DNA from: Lucifuga dentata
Taxonomy: Eukaryota > Chordata > Actinopteri > Ophidiiformes > Bythitidae
Length of the DNA stretch: 64,000 nt
Assembly: GCA_014773175.1 (NCBI GenBank)
Contig: VXCM01000817.1
Span: 1-64,000 of the forward strand
Direction of reading: 5' to 3'
Shown in pieces: positions 40,512 through 52,600 of the stretch. The notes under the pieces are model-generated. The model ran no database searches. It was not told the origin of the DNA and worked only from the letters and a program-made list of their open reading frames with translations. The stretch's first letter is position 1. Every line of letters starts with the position of its first letter. The translations under genes were made by a program, and so were the position numbers.

Positions 40512-42477
40512 GTCACCCACTTACAGCCTGCTGGAATTCACAACAAAGCACATAATGGTCACCACACAGAGACGAAGGAACAACAAACAAGTCATACAAT
40601 CATTACAATAGAAACGTTTTCAGGAAACAATATTATACTTTTAAGATAAATAGGGAAACTCTTTAGCAGACAACCAGAAAGCAAAATTTCTTTTTGACAG
40701 ATCTGGTCCTTGATATTCAATGAAATACAATCTGGAAGTGTTGAAAAAAAAACAACAACAACAACAACAAAAACAAAAACTTTCACCTATCAACCAAATT
40801 TAGTATATTCGCAGTCAGTGACATCAGTGACTAGCAAAACACTGCAGCAAACTTGGCATCTAACGCTAAGAGTCAACACCAACTACAAACCTTCTAACAC
40901 TAATTTCTCCCATTGTCTCCATTGGTTTACATACACATAATGTTACTTAGCCGGTAATAACGCTGTATTTACCATAAATAATCTTAAGAATACCGTATTG
41001 ATGAACCTACCGTGTATAGTCAACATGTACAAGACGAAAACTGCTTTACTTGCCAACAGCGGGATTACCAGTGAACTTTAGCAATCTATACAGTCACGAA
41101 CAGCTCGACCACATCAGTAAACCCGATTTACGATGGCTAGTTGTTCCGATCTGTCCACTGACATTAGGTGCGGCTGGACAGTGTGTGGCCCGCTCACGTA
41201 CCCCGCGAAAAACTGACACATTCCCTCCAGGGCGAGCGAGTTGCCGCGAGCCTGTCTCTACTATTCTGTCACTCTAGCTAGCATTTGTGAAAATGAACCA
41301 ACAGACTGCAGTGTTAACACCACCACTAGCAACAATGAACGATATTATCAACATTCGGAGCTTGCATATTGTCTGGTACTTAACATTAGCTAACTGTTCA
41401 CAACTGTAATCTAGTTTGGTCCCAGTATCGCTACAACACACAAAAACTCTGTTATGCAAGACAGTTGCTGACTAGTTAGCTGGGTGGCTAACTTTGCTTT
41501 AATGTAATATACATCGAAAATCAATACAACAATTGCTGATTCGGCTATATTAGCATAAAACCCACTGGCTCGTCAGGCTTGCAAAGCTAATCATCAATGC
41601 TACCTAGCTTGCTAACAGCTGCCACGGTGCTACTGGGTTAAACATCTCCGTAAAAGTTGAAGTCAACAGAAGCCAGTTAGCTAAAGTTAGCAAAGCTAAC
41701 TCGGAGTAAAAACGAACACTTTACTCAGAATAATCCTACAAAGTAAACATTTCCGAAGTGAAAGAACAAGACATCGCTAACACAAGCTGCCTACAAATTG
41801 CATGTTAAAAAAATAGCCAGCATTGAGGAATGTTAGCCATTCCGTGAATTAATTAAAACTGCGCTAGCCAATTCAGTTTGCATTAAGACAGAAAATCTCA
41901 ACATTACCACTCTGAGTGAATGAGAAGAAAGTATCGTTACAGAGCACCTCACATAATCCAAAATCAGTTAAGGTTTACAAATGACTCAGGTTAGAATCAT
42001 TAGATAGCTAAATGATAACGTCTAATCGCTATTAAAAAGGCTACAGTCAGGCTACAGTCAGGCATGTGTTCTGGTCTGTTATTAACACTCCCATACTGCA
42101 GGGGGCAGTATACAATTATGTGCTTCGAACACGGGAAGAGTTTTGTCAGGAAGCTGTGGGATCGTGTCGTTTACCGTTCGTTGGTCGAATTGTCTTGTGG
42201 AACTTTATATGGAACAAGGTTCGCTAAACTGAAGAAAATAAACATCTGGAAGGTCGTATCACTATCCTCGTCGATAAACGTGTGGACTCACATTCAGCGT
42301 TTCTGTTTTTCCTCTACACTGGGTGAGCTACGTCGTCAGTTAGCCACTTAGCCCTCTAGCTAACGTGAGCCAGTTAGCGAAGGAGAGGCCTGCTATTTTT
42401 CTCTCCATTTGAAGAGATCTTCTTTGTATCCTGACACGAATACTCGTTTAGTACAGCGATCACAATCAAAATAGATA
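40512..42477. promoter_or_regulatory. Shared divergent promoter region of pcm1 and sart1
   Basis: Two start codons point away from each other 1966 bp apart. The part at 41150-41265 has many CpGs (GTGCGGC, CCGCTCACG, CCCCGCG, GGGCGAGCGAG, GCCGCGAG) and is a likely initiation zone. From 41270 to 42375 the sequence is studded with AGCTAAC, TTAGCTAA and GCTAGC words. Untranslated first exons of pcm1 must lie here. A minus-strand donor-like CAA|GTAAAG near 41052 is one possibility, but it is not proven. An (AAC)n/A-run lies at 40745-40780. Confidence 0.65.
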
Positions 42478-44796
42478 ATGGGTTCTTCAAAGAAACACAA
42501 GGAAAAGAGTCGCGACAAGGACACAGAGGAGCGCCGTCGCGAGCACAAGAAACATCGCCACAAGGATAAAGAAAGAGATGCTGCAGAGCGGGATGGCACT
42601 CGCGAAAAAGAGAAACGAAAACGCTCAAGGTCCCGAGAAAGAAGCGGACGAGAGAGTCGCAGCAAAGCCGAAAAGAGCAACGCGGAGCCCCGAGTGAAGA
42701 AGGAGAAAGTTGATGCTGGATATGAGGAGAGTAATACAGACGTGGAACCCAAGTCTGCAAGCGGAGACGCATCGCTCAGTATCGAGGAGACAAATAAACT
42801 CAGAGCTAAGCTGGGTCTGAAGCCTCTGGAGGTAAATGAGACTAAAAAGGAGCTTGGGACCAAGGAGGAGCCAGTTGTGGCAGAGACTATCAACCCCGTT
42901 CTCATCCAGCAGCAGAAAGACATGAAAGAGAAGCTTGCAGCTATGAAAGAAAAACGCATCCAAAACCAGAAACTGGGAAAAGTGAAAACCCTAGCGGAGG
43001 ATGACTGGCTAGATGACACGGCTGCTTGGGTGGAGAGAAGCAGAAAGTTGGCAAAAGAAAAAGAAATGGCAGAGAAACGAGCCAAACTCCTGGAAGAGAT
43101 GGACGAGGAGTTTGGTGTCAGCAGTCTTGTTGAGGAGGAATTTGGACAAAGAAAGAAGGATCTCTATACAGCTCAAAATTTAAAGGGACTCAAAGTACAG
43201 CACAAGGTGGAATCCTTCAGTGAAGGCCAGACCCTCATCCTGACATTGCAAGACAAAGGTGTACTGGAAGAGGAGGAAGATGTGCTTGTAAATGTGGGAC
43301 TGGTGGACAAGGAAAAAGCAGAGAAGAATGTGGAATTAAAAAAGAAAAAGCCAGATTACAAACCCTATGAGGAAGAGGAGAGTGTGGATGACATGATCAC
43401 ATTCAAGCCCCGCTCCGTACTGTCAAAGTATGATGTGGAGATTGATGGAGAGAAGAAAAAGAGTTTCCGTTTGAATGCAGGGGGCTTTGCAGATGGGGAG
43501 CGAGAGCGGGAGCTTGAGGCCATGAGAGAGACTCTCCGAAATCAGGCCCAGTCCTTGGAAATGCCTTCTCTCAGTATTGCTTCAGAGTATTACACACCAC
43601 TGGAAATGGTGGGCTTTAAAAAAACAAAGCGCCGTGTGAAGAAGATCAGAAAGAAGGAAAAGCACACACTTGCAGACAAACTCCTTGATGACACTCGCAG
43701 CTCTGATTTTGGTTCCAGGACACGTGGCCGTGGCTGCAAGCAGATGGATGATGAAGGCGAGGAGGTAAAGGAGGAGGAGAGCAAACTGACACAACTTATC
43801 CCCCAAATGTCCGATGACATCAGGATGGCAGAAATGGATATAAGTGATGATGATGGCTTTACACCTCCTGAGCCTGCTGCAATGGAGGAGGATGAGGCAG
43901 AGCAGGAGCTGCAGAAACAACTGGAGAAGCAGAGAAAGCTGAAACAAAAGCAGCTTCTTAAAGATTCTGGAGAAAAGGTGGCAGAGAAGATCAAATATCT
44001 TGATAGAGGAGATCACAGCAATGACCCTGAAAAGAAGAGCAACATTGTTTTCAATGCCACGTCAGAATTTTGCAGAACTCTGGGTGATATCCCAACGTAC
44101 GGCCTGTCAGGCAACAGAGAGGACCAAGAAGAAATTATGGACTTTGAACAGGAGGCAGAGAAAGATGATGCTGGGGATTCAGATTCAGATATGGATGAGA
44201 ATGTTGGGTGGAGTACAGTTAATTTGGATGAAGAGCAGAAACAGCCTGATTTCTCTATAGCCTCCACCACCATTTTGGATGAGGAGCCCATTGTCAACTC
44301 TGGTCTTGCTGCTGCCTTGATGCTATGCAAAAACAAAGGTCTGTTGGACACTCAAATGCAGAAGGTAGCCCGAGTCAAAGCACCGAAAGGTGTCCTGCCC
44401 AATGGTGACTACTGCATTGAAGACAAGATGGGTTTTGACGACAAGTACAGTCGTAGAGAAGAATACAGAGGTTTCACCCAGGATTTCAAGGAGAAGGATG
44501 GCTATAAACCTGATGTCAAGATTGAGTACGTGGATGATTCAGGGAGGAGACTCACTCCAAAAGAAGCTTTCAGGCAGCTTTCCCATCGATTCCATGGAAA
44601 AGGGTCTGGAAAGATGAAGACAGAGAGGAGGATGAAAAAGCTCGAGGAAGAAGCACTTCTGAAGAAGATGAGCAGCAGTGACACCCCTCTAGGGACAGTG
44701 GCTTTGCTCCAAGAGAAGCAGAAATCTCAGAAAACACCATATATTGTCCTTAGTGGGAGTGGGAAAAGTATGAACGCAAACAGCATCACTAAATAA
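42478..44796 (+). CDS. sart1: SART1 / Snu66-like U4/U6.U5 tri-snRNP protein, intronless
   Basis: One uninterrupted ORF of 772 codons aligns with human SART1 (800 aa) from end to end: it starts MGSSKKH and ends SGSGKSMNANSITK. Residues 1-85 are basic, RS/KE-rich and low complexity. Residues about 100-119 hold SIEETNKLRAKLGLKPLEV. Then come LDDTAAWVERSR, KRAKLLEEMDEEFGV, DKGVLEEEEDVLVNV, FKKTKRRVKKIRKKEK, NATSEFCRTLGDIPTYGL, GWSTVNLDEE, TTILDEEPIVNSGLAAAL, DDKYSRREEYRGFTQDF and the invariant KEAFRQLSHRFHGKGSGKMK. SART1/Snu66 is a structural part of the tri-snRNP needed for recruiting it to the pre-spliceosome. The human gene has many introns; this copy has none. It shows no internal stop or frameshift, so it is presumably functional. 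Its start lies opposite pcm1 in a shared promoter. Retrocopy origin is an inference. Confidence 0.96.
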   Translation: MGSSKKHKEKSRDKDTEERRREHKKHRHKDKERDAAERDGTREKEKRKRSRSRERSGRESRSKAEKSNAEPRVKKEKVDAGYEESNTDVEPKSASGDASLSIEETNKLRAKLGLKPLEVNETKKELGTKEEPVVAETINPVLIQQQKDMKEKLAAMKEKRIQNQKLGKVKTLAEDDWLDDTAAWVERSRKLAKEKEMAEKRAKLLEEMDEEFGVSSLVEEEFGQRKKDLYTAQNLKGLKVQHKVESFSEGQTLILTLQDKGVLEEEEDVLVNVGLVDKEKAEKNVELKKKKPDYKPYEEEESVDDMITFKPRSVLSKYDVEIDGEKKKSFRLNAGGFADGERERELEAMRETLRNQAQSLEMPSLSIASEYYTPLEMVGFKKTKRRVKKIRKKEKHTLADKLLDDTRSSDFGSRTRGRGCKQMDDEGEEVKEEESKLTQLIPQMSDDIRMAEMDISDDDGFTPPEPAAMEEDEAEQELQKQLEKQRKLKQKQLLKDSGEKVAEKIKYLDRGDHSNDPEKKSNIVFNATSEFCRTLGDIPTYGLSGNREDQEEIMDFEQEAEKDDAGDSDSDMDENVGWSTVNLDEEQKQPDFSIASTTILDEEPIVNSGLAAALMLCKNKGLLDTQMQKVARVKAPKGVLPNGDYCIEDKMGFDDKYSRREEYRGFTQDFKEKDGYKPDVKIEYVDDSGRRLTPKEAFRQLSHRFHGKGSGKMKTERRMKKLEEEALLKKMSSSDTPLGTVALLQEKQKSQKTPYIVLSGSGKSMNANSITK

Positions 44797-44903
44797 GTTG
44801 TGATAAAGATAGAATTATCTTCAAAACATTCATACACAGACTACACACAGGCTATTTTAAACAATGTAACAATTTCTTGCCCCCTTGAAACAAGTTGTGT
44901 TGT

Positions 44904-44909
44904 AATAAA
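44904..44909 (+). terminator. sart1 polyadenylation signal AATAAA
   Basis: AATAAA lies 108 bp after the stop codon; a second hexamer follows near 44921. No genomic poly(A) tract follows, so if this gene arose by retroposition the tail has decayed. Confidence 0.75.
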
Positions 44910-46593
44910 GTATCGTCCAATAAAATCAAAAGGTAAAACAAATTTCTTCAGTGTTGCAAGTTTTAATTAACATTTAATGTGACTTTCAAGATGATATTGT
45001 AGTTTTTAATGTGACATTTAGTGCTGTAACAGAGAAGCATTTGGGTGCTGATATGAAATTTTAAATTACACAGCAAATCAGCTGTGTGTTACAATAGAGA
45101 TACTATAGAGAGCTAAAGCTGCAGTGTGAAATTTCTTTCAGCAAAATGTAATTCTGAACATAGAGAATTTAATTTTTCACATACGTGGTGTAACACAAGT
45201 TTCACTGCATAATAATAATATGCTATACACTAATATACTATTTCACAAAAGGTCAGCTAACAATCATACTTTAAAGATTCATTAAATATGTTGGCTATTG
45301 AATAAGGTTAATATGTGGCCAAATCTCTCACATTCTTTACATCAATTCTATAAAAATTTTAATTGAGTCTACACTAATTTTTTCAACTGGAGAAAATTAC
45401 TGAAAAATGAATATGAGCATTTTTTCCCCCACGGTACATCAGCTAATATGGAAAACCAAACGAATTTTGATGCACCAATAGTGACCCATTTCGAAGCATT
45501 TTTAATGAGTTCCTTTGATGCAAAGGAACTCACGACACACATTGTTTCTGTTTAGTCACATGTTTGTTCATTTCATGGTCCACCTACTATTTCAACTGTT
45601 TCCAATAATACAGACGGAACTTGTGTTGTTAGTGGTAAACGAGCTGAACGAACACCTTTTTTGTTGCACTACCTTAAGTAGTGAGCTAAAGCTAGCGAGC
45701 TAGCATCGCTTATAACAGGGCTAAAGCAAAAGCTAGGGAACTAGCATCGCTTATATCAGGGCATTTACATCAATGATGGCTGAAATGCTGCACTACTACG
45801 GTGAGTATGACAAATTATAAACATTTCAGCGTTAATTAAATGTCAGGAAATGAAACTGCGGAAGAGGCGCACACATGAAAATGCCTTAGCATTATTTTCG
45901 ATGTGGCTAGCACCACTTCGTTTGACAGTTTTCTGTTGTTTTGCTACAAGCTTAGTGACTGACGGTTAATGTAGTTTGGAATAATTGGCCTCTTGCTCAT
46001 CGAAGCTCCTGATTACAGTCTGTGACACTCGCATTTCAAACAGGCTAGTAAGTGGTGTATAAAAGATAGAAGTAAGCTAGCGTAGTTCTCCCCATCGTTT
46101 GGAGTTGGCTTTAGCTAAATAGATTACTCCAGTCTTATCGTATAAGCGGTCCAGTTTTTTTTTTTTTTTTTTTTTTTAATATTGCTTAACATAGAAGCAA
46201 TTTTAAGCTAAATCCAAACTTCAAAATAGCATTAGAGAAAACAACTCATTAGATTAGGGCCAGGGCTATCTCGATTATTCCTAGCTTTTGGCAGTTTTCC
46301 ATGAATTTTTGTTACTTCAGACTTTTGAGGTTAATGTGCTGTCAGCTGATTAATCATGATAGCATTACTTTTTTCCCATGCCAGTAACTAATAAGACACT
46401 CTCGTGTGCTCATAAACATGAAAGTCTAAAGATAAAATAACTGATTTGTGTTATGCGATTTCTTTTCTGAACTTGTACATTTATAACAGTGCTGCTTGTT
46501 GCAAATCTCATTATGTCAGTGTGATGACTGCTCTGTGTATTTCTATGTTCTACAAAGAATTTTATGTATAAATTTGAATTGTCATTTTCACAG
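44910..46593. promoter_or_regulatory. sart1-osbp spacer with osbp promoter and untranslated first exon
   Basis: The first 700 bp is plain AT-rich sequence. From 45660 the text changes to GCTAGC-rich DNA with a 41-bp-period duplication. A likely noncoding exon ends at 45800 (CTACTACG|gtgagt) and joins the acceptor at 46593. A T-run lies at 46157-46178. No other gene is seen. Confidence 0.55.
45688..45762. repeat. Imperfect tandem duplication at osbp 5' end
   Basis: The 34-bp segments 45688-45721 and 45729-45762 differ at about three positions and share CTAGCATCGCTTATA. They lie just upstream of the presumed first-exon uORF. Confidence 0.85.
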
Positions 46594-46638
46594 GCTCTAA
46601 CCTCACTCACTGAAGTTACCAGCTGCTGTGATGTTGGA
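45773..46638 (+). other. Upstream ORF spanning the osbp leader intron
   Basis: ATGATGGCT at 45773 opens a frame that crosses the 45800|46594 splice and stops at a TGA just before the main start. The encoded peptide is about 15 residues (MMAEMLHYYGSNLTH). Such a uORF would dampen translation from the ATG at 46631 if the first exon starts upstream of 45773; the transcription start is not known. Confidence 0.4.
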
Positions 46639-49600
46639 ACCGAAGCCCCCTACTCCAACCCCTGGAGACACATACAAGGGTTGGCTGTTCAAATGGACAA
46701 ACTACATAAAAGGTTACCAGCGACGTTGGTTTGTTTTGAGCAACGGACTGCTGTCTTACTATAGGTAAGGATACTATCACAGTTTAGCATTTGGCCTTTA
46801 TGCTACAGCATTACTTACTGTTATTGTTTTCTATCCGATTGGGCTGTGTCTTTGGCTTGGATTTGTTTCTGGAAGTCTGAATCACACTTGTACCACATAG
46901 AATACCTGAGCTAGCTGTTCTTGGAACTTTGTTTTGTCGTTTCTCAAGATGCAACACAATTTGTCATTTAAAATTGTTGGCAAAATGTCAAAGTAAAGAA
47001 AAGTCCAACATGACTGATGAGTACACATCCCAAGGACAGCTAATGTCCTTGGGATGTGTACTCATCATTAAAGTTTCAATTGGAAATATAAGCTTTTACT
47101 GGGATATCAAGCTTTGCAGTCATTTTGCTTGTTTATTAGTGCTTTATGCTCTCAGGTGTTTAAGAAAAACATTGATGTACAGAAGCAGCACGAGACTCTT
47201 GACCTGAATGTTTTTTTTTTTTCTTTATATAAATGTATTATGAACTTTGTGTTTGACTCTGCTTCATTTTGTTTCTCTGAAGAACCCAGGCAGAGATGGG
47301 TCACACATGCCGAGGCACCATCAACTTGGCCACAGCCAACATTGTTGTGGAGGACTCATGCAATTTTGTCATTTCCAATGGTGGGGCACAGACCTACCAC
47401 CTGAAAGCCAGCTCAGAAGTAGAGCGCCAGCGTTGGATCACTGCTCTGGAGCTGGCCAAGGCAAAGGCCATCCACATGCAGGCTGAATCTGGTGAGAAGG
47501 AGGAAAGAAAAGTCCATTTGAGGCTGCAGGAAACCTGATATTGAAAGCTGGTCTGCTGCAGATTTTAATATTAGCTCTCCTAATGATGTTTATTTGTTTT
47601 TGCTCATTTGTTCTCCATTTATCAAAATTTGTCTCCATCAGATGACTCTGGTGATGACTATCCTGTTTTGCCCACCTCCTCCTCCAGAAAGGGAGGAGGC
47701 TGTCGTAGTTTGGAAATCCAGTCTACGTTGCGCACACTAGACAGCAAGGTGGAGGACATTAGCACCTGCAGTGATCTCATTGCCAAGCATGGCTCTGCCC
47801 TCCAAAGGTATAACTTTTCAGATTTAATTTCATTACAAAAATAAAAATAAAAAAGATGAAGTGCAGGCTACTTTATAAGTATGAACTAAGTGTTTACATT
47901 ATTGAAAACATTTGAAAGCATCATCACTGGCAAATGTATTTTTTCTGGCTGTCTCTTTATTCATTCATTCATTTCAACCACAGGTCTTTGTCAGAACTGG
48001 AGGAGATTCGCTCTGAAGGTGACATGGTGGAAAAGATCAGACAAGTTACAGAGAGGGCTACACTATTCCGAATCACCTCAAATGCCATGATCAATGTAAG
48101 ATACCCACAAGTTAATCACTGAGGAATGCAGAGCATTGCTTTTGAGTTTGTTGCTGACATGTTGGTTTTGGTTATGCATACTCAATGTAGGAGTGTAAAG
48201 AATTCCTCACCCTGGCCCAGGCCCAAAGTAAGCGCTGGCAGAAGGCCTTACATGCTGAAAGAGACCAGAGGATAAGGCTGGAGGAGACTCTGGAGCAGCT
48301 GGCCAAACAGCATAACCACTTGGAAAGAGCTTTCAGAGGAGCTACAGTGATATCTCCTTCACTCAGCAGTCCTGCCATAAATAACGAAGGTAACACTCTA
48401 TTTTTTGATGAACATCTGTGCTCGGATCCTTAATGGTGCTTGACACACACACCTGCCATGCCACATACCCCACCTTTAAACTTTCAACTCTGGCCAAAGC
48501 CTAGTCAGAGTTTTCCTTTAAATCCTCCATTATTACATTGTCTCCTACATTAGGGCCTGGTAGTTCAGAAAAAGCTGATGCCAGTGATGAAGATGATGAG
48601 AATGAGTTCTTTGATGCTATGGAGGACCCAGCAGAGTTCATTACTGTTCCTGCTGATCCCAAGTATCACAGGTCGTTGTCTTTGTCATCTTCATTTCTCA
48701 GTCAGAAGTTTTGTTTTCACAAACTGGCTTTCAGTCTTCCCTTTCTTCATATTTATTGTAAAATTTAACTTTTTGTTGTGTGTCCACCAGGAGATCTGGC
48801 AGCAATGCTAGTGGGATCAGCAGCAGTGAACTTGGAGTGGATGATCAGTCGGTAAATGAATTAAAAAATTACTTTGCGAGCAAGTACATGTTTGTGTTCT
48901 GTTTTTACCTTTGCAAATCAGCATGCCACGGTCAGCAGACCCTTAAAGTTACCATCTGTAATGTTTTGACCACATTAATGTGAGATTTATCAACACGCAG
49001 AATTGAGAAGTTTGTTATAGACTGAAAGCAAAAATTTTGTGTACTCTTATTTTATTCATAATGTAGGCCTGCTTAGTTACAGTGTTTACAGTTCTGTAGG
49101 AAACAAATTTTTAGTAGCGTCACAAAACATTAATAACTTAGATTATGTTGCCATCTACTGTTATTGTGAGAATGAAAAACTTCACTTCACTTCACTTCAC
49201 TTTACTATATTATCCCGAGCAGGGAAACTTGTTCTACAGAAGCTTGTATAGGTTAAAAGATAAAATGGCAACAACACCAAATACTAAACATACAAACCTA
49301 AAAATGTTTGTTGAAGCAAGTGTCAATGATACATTCAAATTAGATAAAAGGTACTGACTAAAATAGCATACATAGTTTAAAATTCATTCATTATGCAAGT
49401 TTAAAAATATGATGGCAGATGGTACAAATCAGTTTTTAAATTTGTTGGTTTTTATTTTGGGCAGTTTTAATCTTCGTCCCAAAGGTAAGTACTGAAAACT
49501 GAAACATGACTGTTTGTAATTGACATCGATATTCTTATTTTTATTTTATTTTATTTATTTAACCTTTATTTATTCAGGGTTAGTTCACTGATCATCAAAT

Positions 49601-52600
49601 GCTCTTTTTCTGGAACGCCCTGCTCACACACACTCTCTCACACACACACACACACATTCACACCTGGAAACTGCTCAGTACAATCACAGACTTCTCTGAT
49701 GGCCACTGGAGCATTTGGGGGTTAGGTGCCTTGCTCAAGAGCACCTCAGTGGTGATAATTAGGGAGGGGCAAGCGCTATATATTTCCTTGTTTTTGAGCT
49801 TTGTAATTAACCTGTTTCTACACCTGCGGCTCCTATTGCGCATCTGGTCGTTTGAGGAGAGGGAATCTCTCTTTTGAATAGCCTCTCCTGAGGTTTCTTC
49901 CATTTTCCTCACAATCAGGGCTTCGATTTTAGGGGGTTTTTCCTTCTTCTTAGAGAGCTTGGGCTGGGTCTGGAACTCCTGCTGTCTGTAAAGCCATTTG
50001 AGATATTGTATGTGATACTTGACTTGACAGCAGGATCTAATCCTGCGTTTTGATGTTTGTGAGGCTGCAGTGTGTTGACGTGGATATTGGATCGTAAATT
50101 TAAGATTCCATTTCATCTTTCAGCTTGATGAACAGTCTCTGACTTCTAATTCAGAGTCTCTGCTTGAAGTGGAACCAGTTAGACAAAGACGAACTCGGAT
50201 ACCTGACAAACCGAACTACTCCCTCAATTTGTGGAGCATCATGAAGGACTGTATTGGAAAGGAGCTCTCAAAAATACCAATGCCTGTAAGAAACCTGTGC
50301 ATTTGTTGGCATTCACATAGGCTATCAACAAGTAGCTGTTAATAGTTGTGTCATTGTCTCTCTTTTCATACTAGGTGAATTTCAACGAACCCATCTCAAT
50401 GCTGCAACGATTGTCTGAAGACTTGGAGTACTATGAGCTGCTGGATAAGGCTGCAAAATGTCAGAGCTCTCTGGAGCAGCTGTGTTACATGGCTGCTTTC
50501 ACAGTCTCGTCATACTCCACCACCATCCACCGCACAGGCAAACCCTTCAATCCCCTGCTGGGAGAAACCTTTGAGTTGGATCGGCTAAGAGAATGTGGCT
50601 ACCGCTCTCTCTGTGAACAGGTATGTCAAGAAACACACCAGAGGGCTTTTAAATTTTATTCCAGTATCACAGTTCCACTTGTCTGAAAATTTGTAATGGG
50701 TACATCAGGGATATAGCTGGGCTTTAAGTCATGTATTTGTTTTGGGCACTAAGAAACCAGTACCGAGAGATTTTCTATAAATCTGAGTTTAGGGGTGGAA
50801 AGGTTGTAATATGGAGAGCACAAACTGTTGGTTTTGGGCAGGTAAGTTACCAAGAAACATAATCACACACACCTCACAGCATTAGATAGCCTAAACATTA
50901 TACACAAACTCAGATTTGTAATGTAAATTGGAAGGTATGGTAATTGAAATGTGATCACACAAGGACAGAACAGCTAGTCCATCAGCTCATGAATAGATGT
51001 TTTGAGTCATGCTTATAACTTAGTTATGCCTAATTAACTTTAGTAAGAGGAAGTTGATTTGAAGTTTGAACATAAAACATTAAAAGCCTATACCACAAAA
51101 CAACAGTTTAAGAAAGAGAAAGAGAGCAATATCTTTGCTTCACTACCTTTTTTCTCTCACTTCTCTGCAGGTGAGTCATCACCCCCCTGCTGCAGCTCAC
51201 CATGCCATCTCTGAAAAAGGCTGGACGCTCAGACAAGAAATTACTGTGGCCAGCAAGTTTAGAGGAAACTATCTCTCCATCATGCCTTTGGGTGAGTGTC
51301 TGTTTATGTACGACAATAGTAAACTTTCTTATGGACACAGCTGTTACACCAATATAAAAAAAGTAAATTTGCCCTATTTAAGTATAGCACTGAAACATTG
51401 AAGGTCTTAAAAGATTTACTTCTTTAAAACATTATGTTACTATGGATACATGATACATTTGCTTGGCTACATTTATTTCTGCACATTCTCTCACATTTCA
51501 AATCATTATCCTACCATAGTTGTTCGCATTATGTTAAAGTGAGGATCCCTCTCTGTCTTCAGGTTCTATCCAGTGCATTTTTGAGAAAAGCAAAACTCAC
51601 TATTCTTGGAAAAAAGTGACAACAACAGTACACAATATTATTGTGGGGAAACTATGGATTGATCAGGTAGCTGTCAAGATGATACATATATTATTACAAC
51701 TCCTGAAAGTTTGATTAAGAAATGGTGTAATAATGCACTGTGGATGTGGTCTTTATTGAAATTTTTCTCTGTCGTTCTAAGCTAGCCTTAAGTCTTCTGC
51801 AGTAAAACGTGTTGTCTCTTTCCTTTGTTCTGTGTTAGTCAGGGGAAATAGATGTGCTGAACCATAGGACAGGAGAGCGCTGCCGCCTTAAGTTTGCTCC
51901 CTACAGTTACTTCTCCAGAGATGGTGCAAGAAAGGTAGGCATTTCAAACCTATTTATGAGAAAGTTGGAGAATTTTTCAATTTAGACTCTGCTTCCTGTT
52001 TAGCTACCCTGAGGCTCTACAGCTTTTAAATGTGTGAACCCTTGTGCTACTGTGGACTCTTTGTCTCTCAGGTAACAGGAGTAGTAACAGATAAGGATGG
52101 GAAAGTCCATTATGTGCTATCAGGAACATGGGATGAGAAGATGGAGTTTTCCAGGGTAATGCAGAGCAGCAAAGGCGAAAACAACACAGAAGGCAAACAG
52201 AGGACTGTCTACCAGACTCTTAAAGCCAAAGAAATATGGAGGAAGAACCCTTTACCGTGAGTTTGTGTTTCATAAATGATTAGTGATGAGATAAGAGAGC
52301 CATGGCTTGGAAATTAATTAATTTTTTGAGATTTTGTGCGCCTGGCAAAAGGTGACATGAAAGCTAATGGCTGACATTAATTGAGCAGCTTCTGAACATT
52401 GCTTCACATTTGATTGTTAAATATTGAGAATTTGGGAATTAAAATAATCTTTACCTTGATAACATTTGTTTCGTAACTGTGTCCTCCCCATTGCAGAAGT
52501 ATAGAGTAACCTTTACCACATTTGTTCTCTTTTGTTCTTTCTTTTTTTAAAATCTCCATTGCCGGGCACGTCTCTGCCTCTTTGTGATCATTTTCGGTGA

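Noticed and set aside
42393..43085. 230-codon minus-strand open frame inside sart1
   Set aside because: It is antisense to a Lys/Glu-rich coding exon, which gives Ser/Phe/Leu-rich shadow frames with no homology. The sense frame is clearly SART1.
43582..44016. 134- and 144-codon minus-strand frames inside sart1
   Set aside because: The same shadow effect applies: low-complexity antisense of the conserved SART1 coding sequence.
44797..45000. Poly(A) remnant or target-site duplication proving retroposition of sart1
   Set aside because: No clear A-tract or flanking direct repeat was found, so retrocopy origin stays an inference from the lack of introns.
49658..50116. 152-codon minus-strand ORF in the osbp intron
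   Set aside because: It lies over two fish-type dispersed repeats and has no recognisable domain.
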